A stretch of 64,000 bases of DNA from Dyadobacter fermentans DSM 18053. Its GTDB lineage: Bacteria > Bacteroidota > Bacteroidia > Cytophagales > Spirosomataceae. Shown here piece by piece: positions 1 through 7,199 of this stretch. The notes beneath the pieces were generated by a model, which was given only the letters and a program-made list of their open reading frames with translations, made no database searches and was not told the DNA's origin. Location: positions 1,550,001 through 1,614,000 of the forward strand of contig NC_013037.1 in NCBI RefSeq assembly GCF_000023125.1. The letters run 5' to 3'. The translations under genes and the position numbers were made by a program. Every line of letters starts with the position of its first letter. The first letter of the stretch is position 1.

Positions 1-735
1 GCCTGCTCCAAAGATTCCAGTGATCCGAAAGTGCTTTTCGACGAAACAGACCCACGGCTCGACGCCGCCCGGTTTTACTTCGTCGATCAATCCTACTACG
101 CAGTACAGTACAAATACAATGGTGACGGCCTGCTCGATAGCGAAACGCAGCTGCTGACAAACGGCCAGCCACTTCTGACAACGACATATAAATACAAAGA
201 GCAATTCCTGACAGAGCAGCGGATCAGCGGTAATCCGAAAGTAACGGCATTTACCTACCAATATATAAAGGACACCCTCGTATCCGTCGACTACCACGAT
301 TTCCAGCTCCCTCCGGACCATCTGCATTTCACCAGAAGCTACTCCTATCCCGAAAAAGGCATTGTGAAGATCGTAGAGCAGGATGTGCTGACCAAAACGA
401 CCCAGCACATTTACCTCTTCATCCGGGACGGCAACATCGTCAAAACCAAAGTCCTAGACCCAGTTACGGATCAGGTTAAAGAAGAAACTGCATTTGAATA
501 CGACCAGCATCCCAACCCCTATTCCGGCCTCACCGGCAAAGGTGATTACATGAAGTTCTACAGTGCCAACAATGTAACGGTGGAACGGACGCTGTTCCGC
601 AACAGCGCGTCGGTGAATCAGGAAGTGCGGTACGAATATGAATATTCACCCGGCGGCTGGCCCCTCAAAAAGCACCAGGTGCTGGGCGGAAGCAAGAAGC
701 TCCTCGAACAGGAATACATTTACAAGGGCCGTTAG
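1..735 (+). CDS. Putative lipoprotein, 5' end outside window
   Basis: The frame is open from base 1, and its first residues read A-C-S-K-D-S-S-D-P. That looks like the tail of a lipobox followed by the lipidated cysteine, so the start codon and most of the signal peptide lie upstream of the window. The remaining ~240 residues are rich in Tyr, Thr and charged residues in beta-strand-like alternation (repeated YKY/YEYEY stretches), as in Bacteroidota surface lipoproteins related to RHS/YD-like sheets. I do not recognise a family. It ends at a TAG at 733-735, four bases before the convergent phosphoesterase gene. Function unknown; location in the outer membrane or periplasm is inferred. Confidence 0.75.
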   Translation, partial: ACSKDSSDPKVLFDETDPRLDAARFYFVDQSYYAVQYKYNGDGLLDSETQLLTNGQPLLTTTYKYKEQFLTEQRISGNPKVTAFTYQYIKDTLVSVDYHDFQLPPDHLHFTRSYSYPEKGIVKIVEQDVLTKTTQHIYLFIRDGNIVKTKVLDPVTDQVKEETAFEYDQHPNPYSGLTGKGDYMKFYSANNVTVERTLFRNSASVNQEVRYEYEYSPGGWPLKKHQVLGGSKKLLEQEYIYKGR

Positions 736-738
736 CAC

Positions 739-1959
739 TCATATTTTCACTACCAGCCGGTCTTCCAGCGCGGCATTCTGTCCCGGCCCGATGTGGCGCT
801 CATGGGGAAGCGTATAGAATTCGGCGGTGAGCGTGATGCCGTCGGCTGTTCTTTCCAAAAGCACTTTTAGAAATCCGTGCTTGGTATCGCAGCTGCTTTC
901 CAGCTGAATGCCTTCGAAAATGGGTAATGCGCTGGTGAAACGGTAGTCGTTTGTGTAAGCGACGGGGTGCAGCTCGTCGTACCCGCCGCTACCTGCCACA
1001 ATGAAAGGCAGCACGCGGCCGCCGTGGTAGTACCTGCTGAAACGCTGGTAATTATGCACGTGCCCGCTGAAAACGATGTCGGGATAAATGCCGGTTTCTT
1101 CAAAAACACCTTCCAGTAATTCGATCATCGGAATGCTCGAACCGTGGTTGATATCCGCCGAATAAGGCGAATGGTGCAGGCAGAGGATCACGGCTTTGTC
1201 GGGGCGCTCTTTATCGGCGGTCCGGAGTTCGTGCATGAGCCAATTGCGCTGCTCGTCGGTCACTACGCCGAATTTGGGCACATTGCTATACATACCGATG
1301 ATGTTCGCGAGCGGAGTGACGAGCGTCCAGTACACGTTCGGCTGGATCATGCTTTTCCGTTCCGCATTGCCGCTGAAAGGCACCGTGCGGCGCTCGGTAT
1401 CGCAAAAAACGGTCGTGAATGCATCGAGACTGCCGTAACGGACGCGGCTGTCGGGATTGATGTCGCTGTCGTGGTTGCCGGGGATCGCGAAAATCGGCCC
1501 GGGGTATTTTTTATAAGGATCGAAAAACTGACGCTGGTACTCGCTGGCTTCACCGTGATTGTACACCACATCGCCGAGGTGGAACAAAAACTGCGGTTCG
1601 TAGCCTGTTTTCTCCGTCGCTTCAAACTGCTTCACCATTTCCCCTACCACCAGTTTCTGAAAATCGGGCGTGCGGATGCTGCCGGTATCGCCTACCATGT
1701 GGAATGCCAGCTTGTTCTGATCGGGCACGGGATCGATGGCTTCGAGATCGAGGTGGTAAGGATATTTTCCGGACGGTTTGGGTGCGGGCTGGTACTTGAA
1801 GGTATCGTCGGGAACGTCTCTTTTGAAAACGGGTTTGGAGAATTTCTTGAAAAAATCTGGTTTCATTACGGATGGCTGCCATTTATCAGCCTTTTTTGCT
1901 TTCGACAGCGGAAAGCTAACAAAATTCCAAAACACCTCTTCTTTTTTCTTCGCATCCAT
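739..1959 (-). CDS. Calcineurin-like metallophosphoesterase
   Basis: 406 residues with the ordered motifs of the calcineurin-like phosphoesterase family: GDTGS (from residue 90), GD at 129-130, GNHD at 161-164, a paired His at 262-263 and GHVHNYQR from residue 299. These supply the ligands for a two-metal centre that hydrolyses phosphomono- or diesters. The GHVHNYQR form is typical of the purple acid phosphatase/MPP branch. There is no clear signal peptide; residues 1-80 are a basic linker of unknown role. The start ATG is 56 bp from the divergent sigma factor gene. The substrate cannot be told from sequence. A second, lipoprotein-type phosphoesterase lies at 5734-6546. Confidence 0.9.
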   Translation of the reverse strand: MDAKKKEEVFWNFVSFPLSKAKKADKWQPSVMKPDFFKKFSKPVFKRDVPDDTFKYQPAPKPSGKYPYHLDLEAIDPVPDQNKLAFHMVGDTGSIRTPDFQKLVVGEMVKQFEATEKTGYEPQFLFHLGDVVYNHGEASEYQRQFFDPYKKYPGPIFAIPGNHDSDINPDSRVRYGSLDAFTTVFCDTERRTVPFSGNAERKSMIQPNVYWTLVTPLANIIGMYSNVPKFGVVTDEQRNWLMHELRTADKERPDKAVILCLHHSPYSADINHGSSIPMIELLEGVFEETGIYPDIVFSGHVHNYQRFSRYYHGGRVLPFIVAGSGGYDELHPVAYTNDYRFTSALPIFEGIQLESSCDTKHGFLKVLLERTADGITLTAEFYTLPHERHIGPGQNAALEDRLVVKI

Positions 1960-2015
1960 ACAACCAATTCCTCATCTTGCGGCCTCTTTAATCCGAATAC
2001 GTTAAAAACCATTAC

Positions 2016-2525
2016 ATGACTTCGGAAGCCGACTTGATCTCTGGTTGCCTCTTAAATGACCGCATTGCGCAGCGGCAGCTGTACGACCGATACAAAAAGG
2101 CCATGTACACGCTAGCCTACCGCATTACCGGTGATTTCGACGACGCCAACGATGTTTTGCAGGATGCCTTTCTTGAGATATTCAAACACCTGAACCAGTT
2201 CCGTGGCGAATCGACGCTCGGGGCGTGGATCAAGCAGATCATCGTGCGGAAATCCATGAAGAAGAAACGGCTGGTGATCTGGGAGAATGTGGAGGGTTAC
2301 ATGGGCGAGAGCATCGACTGGGGCGAATCGGAGATCAATGCCGCACATCTGGAAACAGCCATTCTGTCGCTACCCGACGGTTTTCGTACAATCTTCGTCC
2401 TGGCCGAAGTGGAGGGATACACGCACCGGGAGATTGCCGTAATGCTCAAAATTTCGGAAGGAACTTCGAAGTCACAGCTGTTTCATGCCAAAAGAAAACT
2501 CCGGACAATGCTTTCGGCAAACTGA
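2016..2525 (+). CDS. ECF-type RNA polymerase sigma-70 factor
   Basis: 169 residues. The N-terminal sigma region 2 (about 20-85) holds the D-x-x-D-A-x-D-x-x-Q-x-x-F pattern of ECF sigma factors. The C-terminal sigma region 4 (about 115-165) ends in a helix-turn-helix: E-V-E-G-Y-T-H-x-E-I-A, then S-E-G-T-S-K-S-Q-L. It would direct RNA polymerase to a small regulon, probably including its own operon. The next gene starts 11 bp downstream and encodes a single-span membrane protein suited to be its anti-sigma factor. At least six same-strand genes follow with short gaps, so the whole run to 7130 is probably co-transcribed (inference). Confidence 0.93.
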   Translation: MTSEADLISGCLLNDRIAQRQLYDRYKKAMYTLAYRITGDFDDANDVLQDAFLEIFKHLNQFRGESTLGAWIKQIIVRKSMKKKRLVIWENVEGYMGESIDWGESEINAAHLETAILSLPDGFRTIFVLAEVEGYTHREIAVMLKISEGTSKSQLFHAKRKLRTMLSAN

Positions 2526-2536
2526 GATCTGATACC

Positions 2537-3103
2537 ATGGAAAAGAACGAGCATAATCTGCAAAATGCCATCCGGCGCTTCCCGACCTACGAGCCGGGAG
2601 AAGAAGTGTGGCAGGCGATACGGGAAGACCTCGGATCACAGCCGATGCGCCAGGCGCTTTCGGAAATGCCGGCTTATGAACCGGACGACAAGCTGTGGGA
2701 CATCATCGACCGCAAAAATGTGCGCCAACAGCGCTGGAAATGGGGCTATGCGGCGGCGGCGCTGCTGTTTGCGGCCGGCATAGCCTGGATGATGCGCCCA
2801 CTGGCCCCACATCGGGTTGCCTACTCGCAGGAGACCGTCGACGACCGGCTGCAAATGGACGCCGACCTCAAAACGGACCGGCAGTACAAGCTATTGAAGG
2901 CCTATTGTGAAACCGAAACCCTCGTTTGCGACAGCCACGAATACCGCTCCCTGCAAGAGGAATACGAACGCCTCAGCGCCGCTTCACACCAGCTCGCGCA
3001 AGCTATTGGCGACTATAACACCGCGCCTGAACTGCTCCGGCAATACAATGATATAGAAAGACAAAAAACGGACATTCTCAATGCAATGGCCAAAATGATT
3101 TAA
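2537..3103 (+). CDS. Membrane-anchored anti-sigma-like protein
   Basis: 188 residues from the ATG at 2537, which lies just after the sigma gene; a longer open frame from 2225 overlaps the sigma gene and was not used. The cytoplasmic part contains two copies of a short motif: F-P-T-Y-E-P-G-E-E-V-W-x-x-I near residue 14 and M-P-A-Y-E-P-D-D-K-L-W-x-I-I near residue 43. One membrane span (W-G-Y-A-A-A-A-L-L-F-A-A-G) follows at about 66-82, then a predicted coiled, charged periplasmic tail. No HxxxCxxC zinc motif of the classical ZAS type is present. The anti-sigma role is inferred from position and topology only. Confidence 0.75.
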   Translation: MEKNEHNLQNAIRRFPTYEPGEEVWQAIREDLGSQPMRQALSEMPAYEPDDKLWDIIDRKNVRQQRWKWGYAAAALLFAAGIAWMMRPLAPHRVAYSQETVDDRLQMDADLKTDRQYKLLKAYCETETLVCDSHEYRSLQEEYERLSAASHQLAQAIGDYNTAPELLRQYNDIERQKTDILNAMAKMI

Positions 3104-3113
3104 GCATCCAATC

Positions 3114-4004
3114 ATGAAAAAGTATATTAAAACCATTCGAAAACTGACGCTGCTCGCCTGCATGCTCGGGGCCGCCACTGCCCACGCACAGGGTAAGTTG
3201 CAGGTGGCGACGAAAAAAATTGAGAGGACGATCGGTGCGCCGGCCGTGCGGACGATGTACATCAGCGCCGAAAAGGCCGATATCGAGATCGTCACCTGGG
3301 ACAATGCGGATATCAGCGTCACCATTGAACTCTCTGCCCGGCATCCCGACCGCTCGACGGCAACGCAGGACCTTTCCAAACTGCAATACATCGCCGACCG
3401 CAACGGCAGGGACTATTTTCTGCGCAACTATATCGTGCTCAAAAACGGGGAAAGCAAGCCCGTGTCCAACCTGAAAGCGCGCTACACGATCCATTTGCCG
3501 GCTTCGTGCGCGGTAGATCTCAAAAACTCCTTCGGGACGATTACACTGCGCGGACTGACCAACCAGCTGAACCTCAAAGCCGATTTCTGCACGACCAATC
3601 TCACGGGAATCAGCGGAAAAGGCGCACTTCAAACCACATTCGGCGCGCTTTCGGGCAATGAACTGGCGGGCACATTCACGTTCACAAGCGACCATACCAA
3701 TGTCCGCCTGGAACAGATCGCCGGCGCGGTGCGCGTGGATGCCGAATACGGCAATGTGGAAATATACCCGACCGTGGGCCTCACAAGCCTGGGAATTCAC
3801 TCCAAAAAGGCCGAAGTGACACTCCTGGCCAAGAACTGGAAGCATTTCGACTACACCATCAACGGCGCCTACGCGACGATGAAGCTGCCGAACGGTTTCA
3901 AGTGGAAACGCAATACCGCCGATTTTAAAGAAGCATTCTTTTCCCGGAACCAGCTCGCCAGCGTCGATATCAACGCCGAGTTTGGAAGGGTCACGATCAA
4001 ATAA
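3114..4004 (+). CDS. Secreted DUF4097-like beta-strand repeat protein
   Basis: 296 residues with a signal peptide ending near A-H-A-Q (residue ~26). The mature part is a run of short beta strands alternating with G-N/D turns (patterns like A-D-I-E-I, G-T-I-T-L-R-G, G-N-V-E-I-Y), as in the DUF4097 putative adhesin fold. These proteins usually accompany ECF sigma/anti-sigma pairs and sit in the periplasm or on the surface. The gene starts 10 bp after the anti-sigma-like gene, so it is in the same transcript. No catalytic motif is visible; the function is unknown. Confidence 0.7.
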   Translation: MKKYIKTIRKLTLLACMLGAATAHAQGKLQVATKKIERTIGAPAVRTMYISAEKADIEIVTWDNADISVTIELSARHPDRSTATQDLSKLQYIADRNGRDYFLRNYIVLKNGESKPVSNLKARYTIHLPASCAVDLKNSFGTITLRGLTNQLNLKADFCTTNLTGISGKGALQTTFGALSGNELAGTFTFTSDHTNVRLEQIAGAVRVDAEYGNVEIYPTVGLTSLGIHSKKAEVTLLAKNWKHFDYTINGAYATMKLPNGFKWKRNTADFKEAFFSRNQLASVDINAEFGRVTIK

Positions 4005-4051
4005 AACGCATCCACATTTTGCACACACATCGCTAACCCCTTACCCTTAGT

Positions 4052-5293
4052 ATGTTTAAAGCTTTATTGCGCAGCCTGATTCTGGCGGCCGGGCCATTTG
4101 TGGCTTACGCGCAGGACTCGATCCAAGTGTCTTATTCCGAAGAATCCGACACCCTGGTCAAGCAGCGGTTTCTCGACCGGTATGAGCATGTATTCATGAC
4201 CAAAGTGCCCACGCGGCACATGCTCAAAATCGGGCTCTCGCAGTATTACCAGGCGGTGGACTTTCCGCTGCGGGACGACAAAATATTAAACAATACCTCC
4301 CTGAAACTGGGATACGAGTTCAAGTTTTTGCCTGCGTTCTCCATTGCGCTGGCGGGTCACATGCCTTTTTTCGACCTGAATATGCCATTGAAAACGCTGG
4401 TGCAATACACGGTAATGGACGCGCAAATCAGGTGGTTTGTCGGGATGGGCAAGCGTATCCGAAAGGGTTTGAGCGCCAACAATTTCAGTGGAAATTACGT
4501 GGCTGTGTTTTATAACCTGCCGGGCACGGCCGATAATTACAACCCGAAAGTCGGCCTGAAACTGGGTCTTCAACGGCGGTTCCTGAACCACGGTTTTATG
4601 GATTTCAGCGTGGCGGTGTTCCAGGGGGCATACGATGGCAGCCCGTCGTTCTCTTCGCAGGCCAGCCTCGGGATTGCATTTGGCGACTGGAAGCAGATCA
4701 GCAAGGCGCCACTTTGCGACATTCTGCTATGCGACGCCCAGATCATGAACCAATGGAAGATCCGGCTGCCTGAGATCACGGTAGGTTACTATATGAACAG
4801 GCTCAAAGCCGGGGTAGCATTTGAACAAAAACTGGGCGCATGGCCCCTCACGCTCAATTTCCAGCTCGATGCGTCGATGAACAACGGCTTCAACCTGATC
4901 CGCTACACCGACATGCCGTGGAATTCCTATGGTGGGTATATGCAGGTATATTCGCGGGAAAAAATCGTGTCGTTTTCCGTGCAACCGAGGTATTACATCC
5001 TTACCAAACGGCAGCAGATGAAAGGAAGGAACACCAATGGGATGTCGGGGATTTACGGTGGAATCAACACACAATACTACTATTACAAGGGCAAGCACAG
5101 CGACATTCCGCCCAATGACCTGCGGCAGGAGGACAACATCATCCATGCAGGACCGCTCCTCGGCTTTCAGTTGCGCCTTTTCAACCGCGGCTATTTCGAT
5201 TGCAATACGTCATACAACTTTCAGGATTATTTAAAGAGCACAAAAACCGACTTCGGGTTCCGAACGAATTTCACGCTGGGAATCGCTTTGTAA
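4052..5293 (+). CDS. Secreted barrel-like protein, unknown family
   Basis: 413 residues with a signal peptide (cleavage near A-Y-A-Q, residue ~23). The mature protein shows many amphipathic strands with aromatic girdles (W-x-Y-G-G-Y-M-Q-V-Y, Y-x-I-L-T, F-x-L-G-I-A-L at the C terminus), suggesting an outer-membrane beta barrel. No named family is recognised. It is the fourth gene of the sigma-factor operon, 47 bp after the DUF4097-like gene. A role as an envelope component controlled by the sigma factor is inferred. Confidence 0.65.
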   Translation: MFKALLRSLILAAGPFVAYAQDSIQVSYSEESDTLVKQRFLDRYEHVFMTKVPTRHMLKIGLSQYYQAVDFPLRDDKILNNTSLKLGYEFKFLPAFSIALAGHMPFFDLNMPLKTLVQYTVMDAQIRWFVGMGKRIRKGLSANNFSGNYVAVFYNLPGTADNYNPKVGLKLGLQRRFLNHGFMDFSVAVFQGAYDGSPSFSSQASLGIAFGDWKQISKAPLCDILLCDAQIMNQWKIRLPEITVGYYMNRLKAGVAFEQKLGAWPLTLNFQLDASMNNGFNLIRYTDMPWNSYGGYMQVYSREKIVSFSVQPRYYILTKRQQMKGRNTNGMSGIYGGINTQYYYYKGKHSDIPPNDLRQEDNIIHAGPLLGFQLRLFNRGYFDCNTSYNFQDYLKSTKTDFGFRTNFTLGIAL

Positions 5294-5332
5294 GACCTTT
5301 TTTCACTAGCCGTATTTTAACACAACTTCCCC

Positions 5333-5722
5333 ATGGCACGCAATGCTAAAATATGGGCCGGCATCGCTATGTCCGCCGCGATCGTCCTGCTATTCCTTGC
5401 CCGGCGCGATACGGAAGACGAACGAATGCAAGCTGTGTGGCAAGAGAAATACCGTCACACACAAAGGCGGATCGGTTGGCAGTTGGTGCACCTTCGGCAC
5501 GAGTACGCAAGACAGCCAATCCGGACTTCGGAAAATACGCTATTCGAAATCAAGCAATTATGGATAGATAAAGACATACTGACGCATTTAATCCAATCCG
5601 CCAAGAGCCGGTTCCCCGCCGACAGTCTTATGAAATTGGAAAACTTGATTACCCAAAAAGCACCAACCATCGCCGTAGTACGCGAAATCGAACGAATTGA
5701 GAAAATCAATGCAAACCATTAA
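5333..5722 (+). CDS. Small membrane-anchored hypothetical protein
   Basis: 129 residues. An N-terminal hydrophobic segment (I-W-A-G-I-A-M-S-A-A-I-V-L-L-F-L, about 7-23) is followed by a highly charged region, so this is a single-span protein with a soluble helical tail. No family is recognised. It starts 39 bp after the barrel-like gene and ends 11 bp before the lipoprotein phosphoesterase, consistent with membership of the operon. The helical tail resembles that of the anti-sigma-like protein at 2537-3103 in charge pattern, but I see no clear homology. Confidence 0.6.
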   Translation: MARNAKIWAGIAMSAAIVLLFLARRDTEDERMQAVWQEKYRHTQRRIGWQLVHLRHEYARQPIRTSENTLFEIKQLWIDKDILTHLIQSAKSRFPADSLMKLENLITQKAPTIAVVREIERIEKINANH

Positions 5723-5733
5723 CCTTCAATGCC

Positions 5734-6546
5734 ATGAGAATCAAAAGCGGCATTCGATGCCTCACTTTACTGGCTGTACTCGCTTTCCTGACTTCGTGCG
5801 ACCAGTTCGAATTCAGTCCGAACCAGTATTTCGATCATTCCAGCCCTAGCAACCTGAACGCACAAAACCTGGCCAGGCTGCGCCAGCACGCGGCCGATGA
5901 CACGGTCACGATCGTATTTGCGGGCGATACCCAGCGGTGGTATGCAGAACAGGAAAGGTTTGTCAATAAAGTGAACAGCCTCGAAAATGTAGACCTCGTA
6001 TTACTCGCGGGCGACATTTCCGACTTCGGCCTCTTGCAGGAATTCAAATGGGTGCACAAAAGACTCTCCGAACTGCGTGTACCGTACTTTGCAATCATCG
6101 GCAATCACGACATGGTAGCGAATGGCAGGCAGATATTCCGGCAAATGTTCGGGGAGCTGAATTACTCCTTTGTTTACGGCGGTATTAAATTCATTGCCCA
6201 CAATACCAATGGCCTGGAAGCTCCCGGCGAGCACATTCCCGACCTCGGCTGGCTCGCGCACGAGCTGCAAAACACGGAGCGCGCCAGGCACATTATCACC
6301 GTTTCGCATGTGCCGCCATTCAATCCGGCCGAATTTGGGCCCGAATCGTTGGAGCCCTACACGCAACTCCTCCAAAACACCCCCAATCTGCTGCTATCCC
6401 TGCATGGCCACGTTCACCAGCACCAGGATTACTCCCCTTTTGGCGACAACGTTCGCTACATGACCAGCTTTTCCTTCGAGCAAAGTGCATTCGTGCTGCT
6501 CAGGATCGTGAACGGCCAGGTAATCAAATCCACCATTCCTTACTGA
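5734..6546 (+). CDS. Lipoprotein metallophosphoesterase
   Basis: 270 residues. A lipoprotein signal peptide ends in L-T-S-C with the lipidated Cys at 22. The phosphoesterase motifs follow in order: GDT at 64-66, GDISD at 93-97, GNHD at 123-126, a S-H-V-P-P histidine motif and H-G-H-V-H near residue 225. This predicts a two-metal phosphohydrolase anchored to a membrane on the periplasmic side. The gene is the sixth in the sigma-factor operon and almost touches the next gene (two bases between stop and ATG). The substrate is unknown. Confidence 0.87.
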   Translation: MRIKSGIRCLTLLAVLAFLTSCDQFEFSPNQYFDHSSPSNLNAQNLARLRQHAADDTVTIVFAGDTQRWYAEQERFVNKVNSLENVDLVLLAGDISDFGLLQEFKWVHKRLSELRVPYFAIIGNHDMVANGRQIFRQMFGELNYSFVYGGIKFIAHNTNGLEAPGEHIPDLGWLAHELQNTERARHIITVSHVPPFNPAEFGPESLEPYTQLLQNTPNLLLSLHGHVHQHQDYSPFGDNVRYMTSFSFEQSAFVLLRIVNGQVIKSTIPY

Positions 6547-6548
6547 AT

Positions 6549-7130
6549 ATGAAACAAATACTGGTAAGCGCAGCGCTCCTCGTGACGGGAGCTGCCGGGG
6601 CGGCTTATGCGCAATCCGGCCAGAAACTGGTGCCCGATTTTGCCCAGCTGCAATACGCAGGAAGTATCGGCTGGATGGGCGTGGGAGCAGGTTACGAGTT
6701 TTTCAACCGCCGCGTGCGCACACACCTGCAATACGGCTATGTGCCGCCGGACAAAGGCGGGCGACTGCATTTGCTGTCGGGAGCCGTGTTTTACCAGCCC
6801 GTCCGCATCAAAGCCGGCGCACGTTGGGAGATCAACCCGCTCGATATCGGGTTTAAAGCCAGTTACCAGTTTGGGAACAACTACTTTTTCAACCTTCCCT
6901 CCCGCTACCCGCCAAACTACTATTGGTGGAAACCGGCTTTGAGAATGCACCTGGCAACCGAGTCATCGATAACGCGCAAATTGCGTCGAAATGCCTCGAT
7001 CCGTTCCGTAAGCGCCTACCTGGAATTCAATACCAACGATCTGTACCTGGTAAGCTACGTGTTGAATGCAGGCTCGTTGCGGGTGACGGAAGTAGTCAAA
7101 GCGGGGTTGGGAATCCGCGTGGGCTTTTGA
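6549..7130 (+). CDS. Secreted outer-membrane-like hypothetical protein
   Basis: 193 residues with a signal peptide (A-A-Y-A-Q near residue 22). The mature part contains strands with aromatic residues (Y-A-G-S-I-G-W-M-G-V-G-A-G-Y-E-F-F, Y-Q-F-G-N-N-Y-F-F-N) and ends in G-L-G-I-R-V-G-F, a terminal Phe as in many small outer-membrane barrels. It is the last gene of the sigma operon. No family is recognised. Downstream it converges on the uvrA-like gene; the hairpin between them has its T-tract on the other strand. Confidence 0.65.
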   Translation: MKQILVSAALLVTGAAGAAYAQSGQKLVPDFAQLQYAGSIGWMGVGAGYEFFNRRVRTHLQYGYVPPDKGGRLHLLSGAVFYQPVRIKAGARWEINPLDIGFKASYQFGNNYFFNLPSRYPPNYYWWKPALRMHLATESSITRKLRRNASIRSVSAYLEFNTNDLYLVSYVLNAGSLRVTEVVKAGLGIRVGF

Positions 7131-7137
7131 ATGGCTT

Positions 7138-7192
7138 AAAAAAAAGACATTCGAAGGGTGGTTCCGGTCAGAGAACCTGCCCTTCGAATGTC
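7138..7192 (-). terminator. Rho-independent terminator of the uvrA-like gene
   Basis: A perfect 13-bp inverted repeat (7146-7158 with 7180-7192; arm GACATTCGAAGGG) with a further GGTTC/GAACC pairing inside its loop. Read on the minus strand, it is followed by an uninterrupted T tract (7138-7145). It lies 8 bp after the stop of the minus-strand gene. Confidence 0.88.
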
Positions 7193-7199
7193 CTCAGGG

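Noticed and set aside
1144..2019. Long plus-strand open frame opposite the phosphoesterase gene
   Set aside because: Shadow frame of a GC-rich gene; the minus strand carries the full set of phosphoesterase motifs.
2225..2536. Upstream extension of the anti-sigma-like frame
   Set aside because: It overlaps the sigma factor gene in another frame. The ATG at 2537 follows the sigma stop at normal operon spacing.
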